Source of the DNA: an uncultured Lachnospiraceae bacterium
GTDB lineage: Bacteria; Bacillota; Clostridia; Lachnospirales; Lachnospiraceae
DNA: 64,000 nucleotides
NCBI GenBank assembly: GCA_947632515.1
Contig: CANRPO010000013.1
Location: forward strand, 23,124 to 87,123
Direction: 5' to 3'
The position numbers were made by a program, and so were the translations under genes. This document shows, one piece after another, positions 26,603-35,221 of this stretch (position 1 is the first letter of the stretch; each line of letters opens with the position of its first letter). Below the pieces are notes generated by a model, which saw only the letters and a program-made list of their open reading frames with translations, ran no database searches and was not told the DNA's origin.

Positions 26603-26677
26603 GACGGCGCTGTGGCGCATTCCTCGGGCTTTGCTCTCGATTGTATCAAAGAGAAGAAGACAAAAGGAGCAAAGACA

Positions 26678-27967
26678 ATGAAAAATATGGAAAAAAACAA
26701 AACCTCTGCGCTGCGGGATTTCCTGATCCTGTGGAGCACCCAGAGTATCTCCCAACTCGGGAGCAGTATCACGGCGTTTGCGCTGACCCTGTGGCTGTAT
26801 GAGAGGACAGGGTCGTCGCTCAGTACGGCGGCGCTCGCCATATGTTTTTACGGGCCGTACGTGCTTATGAGCATCTTTGCCGGCGCATTGGCGGACCGAT
26901 GGGACAAGAAACGCACGATGCTCGTCTGCGACCTGATCGCAGCCTTGTGTACGGTTCTCGTGTACGTGCTGTTTCGGGCCGATCGTCTGGCGGCGTGGCA
27001 TCTGTATATTATGAACGGTATCTATGGGTTGATGAATACGGTGCAGCAGCCCGCGTCCGAGGTTGCCATGACGCTTATCGTCCCCGAGAAGGATTACCAG
27101 AAGACGAGCGGACTCAGATCTCTGTCAAGGTCGCTGATCGACATATTGAATCCGCTGATCGCGACGGCGCTGTACTCTCTGGCGGGGCTTACCGCCGTCA
27201 TAGCGGTCGATCTTGGCAGTTTTGCGGTGGCGTTTGCCGCGCTGTTTCTTTTTATCAGGATCCCGGAAAAGCAGTGTGAACAAGAGGAACCGCTGCTTGA
27301 TCTTGCGCGGGAAGGACTTGTATTTTTAAGGGATAATCCGCTGATTATGACATTGATCCTGTTTATGGCGGGCGTCAACCTGACGGCGTCGGCTTTCGAC
27401 GCGGCGCTGCCGGGTTATGTGATTCCCAATCCGAGAGGCGGCACATCCATGCTGGGTATCGTTACGTCCTGTGCGGGGGCTGCGATGGTCATTGGCAGTC
27501 TGCTGGTTTCCGTCCTGCCGAAACCGAAGGACAGAGTGCGCGTCATTTACCTCACGATGCTGTTTTCCCTCGGCAGTGAGAATTTCCTGCTGGCTTTTGC
27601 CAGAGAGCCTGCGCTGTGGTGTGTGGGGCAGATCATCGGCTGGATCCTGGTGCCGATCATGGACGCCAATCTGGACGTGACGCTCAGAACGAACATTCCC
27701 ATAGAACTGCAGGGACGGGTCTACGCGTGCCGCAATACGCTGCAGTTTTTTACCATACCGATCGGGCTGTTTCTGGGCGGTTTCATGGTGGACCGGGTGT
27801 GCGAGCCGTTCATGGCGGCTTACGGAGACTTGGCGGCCTTTAAGCTGTGTTTTGGGACGGGCAAGGGTTCCGGGGCGGCGCTGGCGATGTTTCTGCTCGG
27901 CGCAGGCGGCAGCCTTCTGTGCGTCGTCACGGGCAGAAGACTGCGGAAATACCGGCAGCAGAAATAG
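26678..27967 (+). CDS. MFS transporter, MFS_3 / macrolide-efflux-like
   Basis: 429 residues with about twelve hydrophobic segments. The N-terminal LRDFLILWSTQSISQLGSSITAFALTLWLYERTGSS is typical of the MefA/EntS-like branch, and the loop-2 motif appears as GALADRWDKKRTML. The ATG at 26678 has AAAGGAGC upstream with good spacing and is chosen over the ORF-track start at 26561. It is probably a proton-driven exporter of a drug or small natural product. The long 5' leader with a hairpin and possible leader peptide suggests inducible expression. Confidence 0.85.
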   Translation: MKNMEKNKTSALRDFLILWSTQSISQLGSSITAFALTLWLYERTGSSLSTAALAICFYGPYVLMSIFAGALADRWDKKRTMLVCDLIAALCTVLVYVLFRADRLAAWHLYIMNGIYGLMNTVQQPASEVAMTLIVPEKDYQKTSGLRSLSRSLIDILNPLIATALYSLAGLTAVIAVDLGSFAVAFAALFLFIRIPEKQCEQEEPLLDLAREGLVFLRDNPLIMTLILFMAGVNLTASAFDAALPGYVIPNPRGGTSMLGIVTSCAGAAMVIGSLLVSVLPKPKDRVRVIYLTMLFSLGSENFLLAFAREPALWCVGQIIGWILVPIMDANLDVTLRTNIPIELQGRVYACRNTLQFFTIPIGLFLGGFMVDRVCEPFMAAYGDLAAFKLCFGTGKGSGAALAMFLLGAGGSLLCVVTGRRLRKYRQQK

Positions 27968-28054
27968 ATGGAAATTGGCGGGCATTGCCGCTATAATATC
28001 ACAAGCGGAAAAAATCAATTCCGCAGACTTTGTAAATGTAAAGGAGAGATTGCC

Positions 28055-28627
28055 ATGAAGAAAGATTTAGGAGTAAAACCGTATCTGTTTCCTATGCCGA
28101 CTTATATGATAGGAACTTACAATGAGGACGACACTGTTGACGTCATGATGATGGCGTGGGGCGGTATCTGTGCTGAAGATATGGTCGCGCTCAACCTCGA
28201 GGCGGAGCATAAAACGGTTGCCAATCTTGAAACGCGAAAAGCGTTTACCCTTGCCGTGCCGGGAACGGATACCCTGAAAGAATCCGACTTTTTTGGGATT
28301 GCAACGGCGAACAAAATGGCGGACAAATTTGAGCGCACCGGACTTCACGCCGTTAAGAGCGGGCGCGTCGACGCGCCGGTTATCACAGAATATCCCCTGA
28401 CCCTTGAATGCGAGGTGGCGGAGATCCAGAGACAGCCTTACGGCCTGCGTGTTCTCGGCAGGATTGTCAATGTGATCGCGGACGAAAAGGTCCTGGATGA
28501 TGCGGGAAAGATCGATGCCGCTAAATTAAACGCTTTTGTGTTTGACCAGATGCAGAACGGGTATTATGCGCTCGGGGAAAAAGTCGGGCAGGCATGGCAC
28601 AGCGGCGCAGAGCTGATGAATAAATAA
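28055..28627 (+). CDS. Flavin reductase-like (FMN-binding split barrel) protein
   Basis: 190 residues starting MKKDLGVKPYLFPMPTYMIGTYNEDDTVDVMMMAWGGICAEDMVALNL, the usual pattern of the flavin reductase-like family. The start ATG at 28055 follows AAGGAGAG; upstream codons in the ORF track are non-coding. It probably binds FMN; substrate unknown. A perfect TATAAT at 27992 lies 58 bases upstream without a good -35 box. Confidence 0.88.
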   Translation: MKKDLGVKPYLFPMPTYMIGTYNEDDTVDVMMMAWGGICAEDMVALNLEAEHKTVANLETRKAFTLAVPGTDTLKESDFFGIATANKMADKFERTGLHAVKSGRVDAPVITEYPLTLECEVAEIQRQPYGLRVLGRIVNVIADEKVLDDAGKIDAAKLNAFVFDQMQNGYYALGEKVGQAWHSGAELMNK

Positions 28628-28762
28628 TGTGCCTGTTGCAGTTCTTATAGGGACCGGATTGTTTTACTCTTTCCCGGTACAAGCCATTTTGGATCAGAGC
28701 CAAACAGAAGTGATAAGCTGTCAGTGTGAGGCGTGGAAAGCACCCCGGAAGAAAGGAGTAAG

Positions 28763-28912
28763 TTGATAGATCAGACAAGCATAGACAAGACCTATTCCAT
28801 GCCGAAATCATACGTTACTTACCGTAAGCCGAGAAAGATAAGCGATGAGCAGAGGGAGCAGGCAAGGCAGATGATGATTGCAGAGAATAAGGGAAGATTA
28901 AGCAAAATTTAA
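28763..28912 (+). CDS. Possible small basic protein (49 aa)
   Basis: Open frame from TTG at 28763 with GAAAGGAG just upstream, or from ATG at 28799 (37 aa: MPKSYVTYRKPRKISDEQREQ...). It is rich in Lys, Arg and Gln and too short for the track. It sits at the left edge of the AT-rich patch with transposon-like remnants, so it may be a fragment. Not recognised. Confidence 0.3.
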   Translation: MIDQTSIDKTYSMPKSYVTYRKPRKISDEQREQARQMMIAENKGRLSKI

Positions 28913-28983
28913 TGGAATTGTGTGTGCGGTTGTGATAAAATATCAGCGTTGAACAATTAAGAATCGGGATTGGAGTTGGAAAT

Positions 28984-29304
28984 ATGGCATCAAGCAAGGA
29001 ATACTTAGAATTTATTTTAGGGCAATTATCCGAATTGGATGAAATCACATATCGGACTATGATGGGAGAATTTATCATCTATTACCGTGGCAAAATCGTA
29101 GGCGGTATCTATGACGACAGGTTGCTTGTAAAACCGGTAAAAGCAGCAATCAGCTATATGCCAACAGCTCAGTATGAAAACCCTTATGAGGGAGCAAAAG
29201 AGATGTTGTTGGTAGACGAAGTTGACAACAGAGCGTTTTTGACAGGCTTATTCAACGCCATGTATGAGGAACTGCCGGCGCCAAAACCGAAAAAGAAGAA
29301 ATAG
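28984..29304 (+). CDS. TfoX N-terminal domain protein
   Basis: 106 residues matching the TfoX/Sxy N-terminal domain: LSELDEITYRTMMGEFIIYYRGKIVGGIYDDRLLVKPV. There is no TfoX C-terminal domain and the tail is a Lys stretch. Stand-alone N domains are common in Firmicutes and need not relate to competence. Codon usage is AT-richer than in the flanking housekeeping genes, in line with a laterally acquired patch. Confidence 0.85.
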   Translation: MASSKEYLEFILGQLSELDEITYRTMMGEFIIYYRGKIVGGIYDDRLLVKPVKAAISYMPTAQYENPYEGAKEMLLVDEVDNRAFLTGLFNAMYEELPAPKPKKKK

Positions 29305-29314
29305 GCAGCTTCTT

Positions 29315-29566
29315 GTGGCAGAAACCCAAAATGAGCAACAGCCCCACAGTTTCAAAAGGAAGTTGGGGAATACCACTTACAACGTCAAAGTGCATTTCAG
29401 TAAAGACACTGACAAAACCTTTAAGGGCAGAGTGCAAAAGCTGATTATCAATGAGTGTCTTGAAAAAAATCAGAAATCATCCACGTCAACACTTTACAAC
29501 TCTTATCAGAGATTAGCAGACCGGGAGTTATCGGAAGGGAATTATAAAATTGGATATAGAATTTAG
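29315..29566 (+). CDS. TnpW-like transposon-encoded protein, probably a remnant
   Basis: The frame from GTG 29315 reads VAETQNEQQPHSFKRKLGNTTYNVKVHFSKDTDKTFKGRVQKLIINECLEK. This resembles the small TnpW proteins of clostridial mobilizable transposons (Tn4451/conjugative type). There is no clear ribosome site. The C-terminus runs on for ~30 residues into the GNAT gene, suggesting a broken copy. No recombinase, relaxase or inverted ends are nearby. Confidence 0.5.
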   Translation: MAETQNEQQPHSFKRKLGNTTYNVKVHFSKDTDKTFKGRVQKLIINECLEKNQKSSTSTLYNSYQRLADRELSEGNYKIGYRI

Positions 29567-30062
29567 GAAAATAACGGAATTTCCCCGCGGAACACTTGCG
29601 GCGCTCCTCCAAGACGGGTATTCATTTGAGCCGAGATTTGAGTCATATTGGAAAAATCAATGGACAGAGTTTGACAACTTTTTTTATGATAATCCCCATA
29701 TCGCCGATTTCAGCGGTTTCATGACTGTGTTGGATGGCGAACCCATCGGTTTTGTTTCATGGAATCCGACCCATCTGCCCGAATTCACGGAAGTCGGGCA
29801 TAATTGTATCGCAACGAAATATAAGGGGAACGGCTATGGAAAGACGCAGATGAGGGAGGCGGTTCGGCGCATCAAAAAGCAAGGGGCGAAGAAGATTATC
29901 GTTTGGACGAATGAACGTTTGGCGGCTGCCCGTCACACTTATGAAAGCGCGGGCTTTCATTTTGTGAAGAAGAGCGAAGAGACCGTTTGTCCGGAATGCG
30001 CGGGATCAAGAATACACTATGAGATGACGGTTAAAGCAAACGAGGTCCCGGGAGGTGATTGA
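29550..30062 (+). CDS. GNAT family N-acetyltransferase
   Basis: 170 residues, TTG start overlapping the TnpW-like frame by 17 bases. The acetyl-CoA site is seen as CIATKYKGNGYGKTQMREAVRRIKKQGAKKI, followed by AAARHTYESAGFHFV. The acceptor substrate is unknown. It is part of the AT-rich patch. Confidence 0.82.
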   Translation: MDIEFRKITEFPRGTLAALLQDGYSFEPRFESYWKNQWTEFDNFFYDNPHIADFSGFMTVLDGEPIGFVSWNPTHLPEFTEVGHNCIATKYKGNGYGKTQMREAVRRIKKQGAKKIIVWTNERLAAARHTYESAGFHFVKKSEETVCPECAGSRIHYEMTVKANEVPGGD

Positions 30063-30064
30063 TT

Positions 30065-30220
30065 ATGAATAAGAAATGGTCCGAGCTTAATAAAAGGATA
30101 CAAATACAAAGCAAATCGAAGACATTGTTGCGCATACGTTGATAAACGGTGATGATCAGGTATTCTTTGCGGGCAATTATCAGAAACGTATGGAGGGAAA
30201 ATGTGCGATACATACTTTCT
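30065..30220 (+). pseudogene. Probable remnant of a broken gene
   Basis: A strong GGGAGGTGATTG ribosome site precedes ATG 30065, yet the frame (MNKKWSELNKRIQIQSKSKTLLRIR) stops after 25 codons. A different frame then continues protein-like (IEDIVAHTLINGDDQVFFAGNYQKRMEG) to a stop near 30220. A frameshift or partial deletion is the simplest reading. The original family was not identified. Confidence 0.35.
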
Positions 30221-30805
30221 AAAATGAGTGTTTTCGGCTGTTTTCTTTTTATTGTTGGCGCTGTCTTTACAATACAAGGTATTATAGTCAGATACAATGT
30301 GACGAATATCAAAGAATCCTACCGTAAGTCCGAAATAAGCAAGGGACGATATATCGAATATGATATATCAAAGGAAGATCTGATAGGAAGCTATTATACG
30401 AATCCCGGCGGATCGATCGGCTATGGGCCTTATTGTACTGAGTTTGGCTATATGGCGGCTCAGACATATATCGTTTCTATCAATGAGGATTCAGATTATT
30501 ACGTGCCACTGGTTGTTACGGATAAATATATTAAAAAATTTAGTAAAACAAGCTACGGCGACGAAAGTTACCATGTATTTGGCAAATTTGAAAAATTAGC
30601 GTATGCATTGGATTATGACAGGATCGCTGAATGCTTAGGGACAGATAATCAATCTGAGATTGATGCATTGATATCTTCTGATTATCAAATCAGGATTGTC
30701 GATTTAGAAGACGAGAAAAAGCTATTGTACAAAGGTCTTTCCTTTTTCATAATAGGGATGCTTATTTTTCTCGTTACATTGGAGAGAAAAAAGATGAAGG
30801 CATAG
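30149..30805 (+). CDS. Hypothetical membrane protein with two transmembrane helices
   Basis: Up to 218 residues (GTG 30149 or ATG 30152); a later ATG at 30224 just before the first helix is also possible. Helix 1 is MSVFGCFLFIVGAVFTIQGIIV and helix 2 is GLSFFIIGMLIFLVTLERKK near the C-terminus. Between them lies an external or internal domain of ~140 residues rich in Tyr, Asp and Ser. The gene is AT-rich. The N-terminal coding region overlaps the remnant of the preceding broken gene. The family was not recognised. Confidence 0.6.
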   Translation: MMIRYSLRAIIRNVWRENVRYILSKMSVFGCFLFIVGAVFTIQGIIVRYNVTNIKESYRKSEISKGRYIEYDISKEDLIGSYYTNPGGSIGYGPYCTEFGYMAAQTYIVSINEDSDYYVPLVVTDKYIKKFSKTSYGDESYHVFGKFEKLAYALDYDRIAECLGTDNQSEIDALISSDYQIRIVDLEDEKKLLYKGLSFFIIGMLIFLVTLERKKMKA

Positions 30806-30836
30806 CACGTCTCTCATATCTGTCAAGAAAAAATAC

Positions 30837-30865
30837 TTGACACCCATCTTATTTTATTATAGAAT
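30837..30865 (+). promoter_or_regulatory. Predicted sigma-A promoter for ylxM-ffh
   Basis: TTGACA, 17 bases, TAGAAT, about 45 bases before ylxM. It marks the return to the housekeeping block after the AT-rich patch. Confidence 0.7.
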
Positions 30866-30906
30866 GCATAAGTCGGGATGCGGGGAATATCCCATTGGGG
30901 TTTATC

Positions 30907-31260
30907 ATGGAGTGGATCGTAGAACAGGGCTTATTATATGATTTCTATGGAGAACTGCTGACAAAGCATCAACGGCAGATCTACGAGAGCGTTGTGTACG
31001 ACAATCTCTCTCTGGGCGAGATCGCGCAGGAGGAGGGCATCAGCCGTCAGGCGGTGCACGACATCGTGAAACGCTGTGACAAGGCGCTGCAGGAATACGA
31101 AGAAAAGCTCAGGCTTGTGGCAAAGTTCACCCATATCAAGGACAAGGTGTCCCGCATCAATCGGCTGTCAGAGCAGTATGAAAAAGGTGAATTGGCGGAT
31201 CAGGCGGCATACAGTAGACAGATGAGACAACTGTCTGCGGAGATTCTGCAGGAGTTGTAG
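30907..31260 (+). CDS. ylxM: YlxM/p13-like DNA-binding protein
   Basis: 117 residues; sigma-70 region 4-like helix-turn-helix (LTKHQRQIYESVVYDNLSLGEIAQEEGISRQAVHDIVKRCDKAL) followed by a charged helix. It lies directly upstream of ffh, as in streptococci and bacilli, where it modulates SRP. The ATG at 30907 is chosen over TTG 30895. Confidence 0.92.
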   Translation: MEWIVEQGLLYDFYGELLTKHQRQIYESVVYDNLSLGEIAQEEGISRQAVHDIVKRCDKALQEYEEKLRLVAKFTHIKDKVSRINRLSEQYEKGELADQAAYSRQMRQLSAEILQEL

Positions 31261-31292
31261 AGACTTAATCGCTTTGAAAGGGCAGAATGCAT

Positions 31293-32669
31293 ATGGCATT
31301 TGAGAGTCTTACAGATAAATTGCAGAATGTGTTTAAGAATCTGCGGAGCAAGGGCCGTCTCACGGAGGAGGACGTCAGGACCGCTTTGAAGGAAGTGAAG
31401 ATGGCGCTCCTGGAGGCAGACGTCAACTTTAAGGTCGTCAAGCAGTTCGTCAAGTCCGTGGAAGAGCGCGCCATCGGCGCGGACGTTCTGAACGGGCTGA
31501 ATCCCGGACAGATGGTGATCAAGATCGTCAACGAGGAGATGATCGCCCTGATGGGTTCCGAGACGACGGAGATCACGCTGCAGCCGGGCAAGTCGGTCAC
31601 GGTCATCATGATGTGCGGTCTGCAGGGCGCCGGCAAGACGACCACCACGGCGAAGATCGCGGGCAAGCTGAAACTGAAGGGGAAGAAACCCCTGCTTGTG
31701 GCCTGCGACGTCTACAGGCCGGCGGCGATCAGGCAGCTGCAGATCAACGGGGAGAAACAGCAGGTGGATGTGTTCTCCATGGGAGAGAATCACAGGCCTG
31801 TGGATATAGCGAAGGCGGCCATGGAGCACGCGGAGAAAAACGGGCACAACGTTGTGATCCTGGATACGGCGGGACGCCTCCACATCGACGAGGAGATGAT
31901 GGAGGAGTTAAAAGAGATCAAGGATAATGTGACGGTGCACCAGACGCTCCTCGTGGTGGACGCCATGACGGGACAGGACGCCGTCAATGTGGCCAAGGAT
32001 TTCGACGACAAGATCGGGATAGACGGGGTAGTCCTCTCCAAGATGGACGGCGATTCCAGAGGCGGCGCGGCGCTCTCGGTGAAGGCCGTGACGGGCAGGC
32101 CGATCCTCTACATCGGTATGGGCGAGAAACTGTCCGATCTGGAACAGTTCTATCCGGAGCGCATGGCGAGCCGCATCCTCGGCATGGGCGACGTGCTGAC
32201 GCTGATCGAGAAGGCGCAGCAGAATATAGACATCGACGAAGAGAAAGAAAAGCAGATGGCTGCCCGCATGAAGAAGGGCAAGTTCGACTTTGAGGACTAT
32301 CTGGAGAGCATGAAACAGATGCGCAACATGGGCGGTCTGTCGAGCCTGATGGGGATGCTGCCGGGCATGGGAAAGCAGATGGGCGACATCGACTCCATGG
32401 TGGATGAGAGACAGCTCGCGCGGATGGAGGCCATCGTGCTGAGCATGACGCCCGCAGAGCGGCAGAATCCCAAACTCCTGAATCCAAGCCGCAAGGCGCG
32501 CATCGCGCGGGGGTCCGGTGTGGACATCTCTGTTGTCAACCGCTTTATCAAGCAGTTTGAACAGTCCCAGAAGATGATGAAACAGATCCCGGGCATGATG
32601 GGCGGCAAAAAAGGGCGCGGTCTGTTCGGCGGCATGGGCGGTTTAGGCGGTATGAAGTTCCCGTTTTAG
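31293..32669 (+). CDS. ffh: Signal recognition particle protein Ffh (SRP54)
   Basis: Binds signal sequences on ribosomes and 4.5S/6S RNA and delivers them to FtsY. From the ATG at 31293 ([23 protein letters not shown]) it has 458 residues; an ATG two codons earlier is also possible. G1 is [19 protein letters not shown]3 [14 protein letters not shown]4 [13 protein letters not shown]. The Met-rich M domain ([12 protein letters not shown]) has the RNA-binding [18 protein letters not shown]. The order ylxM-ffh-rpsP is conserved. Confidence 0.97.
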   Translation: MAFESLTDKLQNVFKNLRSKGRLTEEDVRTALKEVKMALLEADVNFKVVKQFVKSVEERAIGADVLNGLNPGQMVIKIVNEEMIALMGSETTEITLQPGKSVTVIMMCGLQGAGKTTTTAKIAGKLKLKGKKPLLVACDVYRPAAIRQLQINGEKQQVDVFSMGENHRPVDIAKAAMEHAEKNGHNVVILDTAGRLHIDEEMMEELKEIKDNVTVHQTLLVVDAMTGQDAVNVAKDFDDKIGIDGVVLSKMDGDSRGGAALSVKAVTGRPILYIGMGEKLSDLEQFYPERMASRILGMGDVLTLIEKAQQNIDIDEEKEKQMAARMKKGKFDFEDYLESMKQMRNMGGLSSLMGMLPGMGKQMGDIDSMVDERQLARMEAIVLSMTPAERQNPKLLNPSRKARIARGSGVDISVVNRFIKQFEQSQKMMKQIPGMMGGKKGRGLFGGMGGLGGMKFPF

Positions 32670-32716
32670 GGTTTCATCATAAATCTTTTAATTATTTTAC
32701 ATGGAGGCAAAGAAAA

Positions 32717-32962
32717 ATGGCAGTTAAGATCAGATTGAGAAGAATGGGACAGAAGAAATCTCCTTTCTACAGAATTGTAGTAGCGGATTCCAGAGCGCCG
32801 AGAGACGGCAGATTCATCGAGGAGATCGGCACATACGATCCGAACACGGATCCCAGCACCTACAAGGTTGACGAGGAGGCCGCTAAGAAGTGGCTCAACA
32901 ACGGCGCGCAGCCGACAGAGATCGTCAGCAAAATTTTCAAGAGCGTAGGCATAACAAAATAG
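32717..32962 (+). CDS. rpsP: 30S ribosomal protein S16
   Basis: 81 residues, [49 protein letters not shown] ribosome site. Classical rpsP-khpA-rimM-trmD-rplS context. Confidence 0.97.
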   Translation: MAVKIRLRRMGQKKSPFYRIVVADSRAPRDGRFIEEIGTYDPNTDPSTYKVDEEAAKKWLNNGAQPTEIVSKIFKSVGITK

Positions 32963-33015
32963 TGACTTGCCGGTACGGATAAGTACGCAGGCAGCAAGGC
33001 TTTTGGAGGTGGACT

Positions 33016-33243
33016 ATGAAAGAATTGGTTGAAGTGATCGCAAAAGCTCTTGTCGAAAATCCCGATGAAGTGGTTGTGACCGAGAAAGAGGAAGGCAGGC
33101 ATATTGTTGTGGAGCTTCATGTCGCGGCCTCGGATATGGGGAAGGTGATCGGCAAGCAGGGACGTATTGCCAAGGCAATCCGCTCCGTGGTAAAAGCGGC
33201 GTCGTCGAAAGACAACAAGAGAGTGGATGTGGAAATCGTCTAG
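33016..33243 (+). CDS. khpA: KH-domain RNA-binding protein KhpA
   Basis: 75 residues consisting of one KH domain with the GxxG loop in VIGKQGRIAKAIRSVVKAA. In Gram-positive bacteria KhpA pairs with KhpB and binds many small RNAs and mRNAs. It has its usual place between rpsP and rimM. Confidence 0.94.
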   Translation: MKELVEVIAKALVENPDEVVVTEKEEGRHIVVELHVAASDMGKVIGKQGRIAKAIRSVVKAASSKDNKRVDVEIV

Positions 33244-33250
33244 TCTGGCG

Positions 33251-33280
33251 GCCTCATGGAATATCCCGTGAGGCTGTTTT
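33251..33280 (+). terminator. Weak hairpin terminator/attenuator between khpA and rimM
   Basis: GCCTCA...TGAGGC stem with an internal GG/CC pair, followed by TGTTTTAT. Confidence 0.5.
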
Positions 33281-33319
33281 ATATCTGCCGTAGAGCCGGA
33301 ACAATGCGCGGAGGAGAGT

Positions 33320-33826
33320 ATGGTATCTGAAATGCAGGTGGGCGTCATCACGCAGACGCACGGAATCAGAGGGGAAGTCAAGGTGTTTCCCACGACGGAC
33401 GACGCGGGCCGTTTCAAAAAACTGAAGGAAGTCATCTTGGACAACGGCAGGGAACGCCTGACGCTTGAGATCGAGGGAGTCAAGTTTTTCAAGCAGTATG
33501 CCATTCTCAAATTCAAGGGATACGACTCCATCAACGACGTCGAGAAGTACAAGGGCGCGAAACTCTGTATCAGGAGAGAGCAGGCGGTAAAGTTACAGAA
33601 AGACGAATATTTTATCGCGGATCTGATCGACATGGAAGTGGCGACGGAGGACGGCGCGCATTTCGGCAGGATCAGGGATGTGCTTGTCACGGGGGCGAAC
33701 GATGTCTACGTGGTGGCGAGAGAGGACGGGACGGAAGTCCTGCTGCCAGCGATACGGGAGTGCGTGAAAGCGATCGATGTTGAGGAAGGCAGAGTGACCG
33801 TCCACATCATGGACGGGCTGCTGTAG
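33320..33826 (+). CDS. rimM: 16S rRNA processing protein RimM
   Basis: 168 residues; assists maturation of the 30S head. N-terminal RimM barrel VGVITQTHGIRGEVKVFPTTDD, C-terminal PRC-like barrel DEYFIADLIDMEV...DVYVVARED...LLPAIRECVKAID. Standard length and context. Confidence 0.95.
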   Translation: MVSEMQVGVITQTHGIRGEVKVFPTTDDAGRFKKLKEVILDNGRERLTLEIEGVKFFKQYAILKFKGYDSINDVEKYKGAKLCIRREQAVKLQKDEYFIADLIDMEVATEDGAHFGRIRDVLVTGANDVYVVAREDGTEVLLPAIRECVKAIDVEEGRVTVHIMDGLL

Positions 33827-33873
33827 CGGGAGGCTATGGCGGGCGGATAGCGTGTTAGGGAGCAGACGGCAGG

Positions 33874-34605
33874 ATGCATTTTTATATTTTGACACTTTTT
33901 CCCGAGATGGTCATGCAGGGGCTTGGCACGAGCATTCTGGGAAGGGCTGCGGAGAGGGGACATATCTCCATAGAGGCGGTGAATATCAGGGATCACACGT
34001 TGGACAGGCACGGCAAGGTGGACGATTACACCTACGGTGGAGGCGCGGGTATGCTCATGCAGGCGCAGCCTGTCTACGACGCGTGCATGGCGGTGCAGGA
34101 GAAGATCGCCGCTGCGGACGGAGAGAAAAAGGCGAGGGTCGTCTATGTGACGCCGCAGGGAGAAATTTTTCGGCAGGAGATGGCGAGGGAGTTCGCGAAG
34201 GAGGAAAATCTGATCTTCCTGTGCGGTCATTACGAGGGGATTGACGAGCGGGTCTTGGAGGAGGTCGTCACAGACTATGTCTCCATCGGCGACTATGTGC
34301 TGACAGGCGGCGAACTGCCCGCCATGGTGATGGTAGACGCCATCGCCAGACTGGTCCCCGGGGTGCTGCACAACGCCGACTCCGCGGTGACGGAGACATT
34401 TCACGACGGACTGCTGGAGTATCCGCAGTATTCCCGCCCGGAAGTGTGGCGCGGCAGGAAGGTGCCTGAGATCCTTCTCTCCGGCGACCACGCGAAGGTG
34501 GACCGGTGGAGGCGCGATCAGTCCCTGGAGCGCACGAAGAGGCTGCGCCCGGATCTGTATGCGGCGTATGTCGAGACGCATCCGGATGCGGCCGAAGATA
34601 AATAA
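33874..34605 (+). CDS. trmD: tRNA (guanine37-N1)-methyltransferase
   Basis: SPOUT methyltransferase making m1G37 in tRNAs. 243 residues, start MHFYILTLFPEM, YGGGAGMLMQAQPVYDA, and the SAM-binding trefoil knot LCGHYEGIDERV...SIGDYVLTGGELPAMVMVDA. Normal length. Confidence 0.97.
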   Translation: MHFYILTLFPEMVMQGLGTSILGRAAERGHISIEAVNIRDHTLDRHGKVDDYTYGGGAGMLMQAQPVYDACMAVQEKIAAADGEKKARVVYVTPQGEIFRQEMAREFAKEENLIFLCGHYEGIDERVLEEVVTDYVSIGDYVLTGGELPAMVMVDAIARLVPGVLHNADSAVTETFHDGLLEYPQYSRPEVWRGRKVPEILLSGDHAKVDRWRRDQSLERTKRLRPDLYAAYVETHPDAAEDK

Positions 34606-34617
34606 AGGAACAGATGC

Positions 34618-34646
34618 TTGCAATTTGCTCGGATCTATGCTAAATT
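34618..34646 (+). promoter_or_regulatory. Predicted promoter for rplS
   Basis: TTGCAA, 17 bases, TAAATT in the 115-base gap between trmD and rplS. The remainder of the gap is an unremarkable leader. Confidence 0.45.
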
Positions 34647-34720
34647 ATTAATGTTGCGAAAAAAGATGGTCCTCTGTTACAGAAGGTATTAAGAACATCC
34701 GAATCAATAGGAGGCAGATT

Positions 34721-35068
34721 ATGAACGATATTATCAGAGAAATCGAAGCAGAGCAGTTGAAAGAGAACGTCAGCGACTTCCGTGTCGGCGATACCGTTAA
34801 GGTGTACGGCAAGATCAAGGAGGGTAACCGCGAGAGGATCCAGGTGTTTGAGGGCACCGTATTGAAGATCCAGGGCGGCAGCAACAGGGCTACTTTCACT
34901 GTGAGAAAAGTATCTAACGGCGTCGGCGTCGAGAAGACATGGCCTATGCATTCCCCCAACGTGGAAAAGGTGGAAGTGGTGAGAAGAGGTAAGGTGAGAC
35001 GCGCGAAACTGAATTACTTAAGACAGCGTGTCGGCAAGAAGGCTAAGGTCAAAGAGGTCGTAAGATAA
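34721..35068 (+). CDS. rplS: 50S ribosomal protein L19
   Basis: 115 residues with [34 protein letters not shown] and [26 protein letters not shown] ribosome site. A terminator follows ~60 bases later. Confidence 0.97.
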   Translation: MNDIIREIEAEQLKENVSDFRVGDTVKVYGKIKEGNRERIQVFEGTVLKIQGGSNRATFTVRKVSNGVGVEKTWPMHSPNVEKVEVVRRGKVRRAKLNYLRQRVGKKAKVKEVVR

Positions 35069-35127
35069 TGCCGGTGGACGCGGAAGGAAAATAAGTGACA
35101 CGGCAGCGGCATTGAGAGCGCGTAAGA

Positions 35128-35162
35128 CAGATACCCTGAAGGGATTTGGGGTATCTGTTTTT
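35128..35162 (+). terminator. Rho-independent terminator after rplS
   Basis: CAGATACCC/GGGTATCTG stem with 12-base loop, followed by TTTTT. Confidence 0.85.
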
Positions 35163-35170
35163 GTGTGTAA

Positions 35171-35199
35171 TTGCTTTTGCGCCCGTTTATTGGTATAAT
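35171..35199 (+). promoter_or_regulatory. Predicted promoter for the first lepB
   Basis: TTGCTT, 17 bases, TATAAT, 23 bases before the GTG start; GGAGG ribosome site between. Confidence 0.65.
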
Positions 35200-35221
35200 G
35201 TAAATTCGGAGGAAATATTCC

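Noticed and set aside
28984-29304. Competence regulator TfoX/Sxy
   Set aside because: Only the N-terminal domain is present and the protein lies in an accessory patch; a competence role is not supported.
28628-30830. Complete insertion sequence or integrative element
   Set aside because: No transposase, integrase or paired terminal repeats found; only a TnpW-like fragment.
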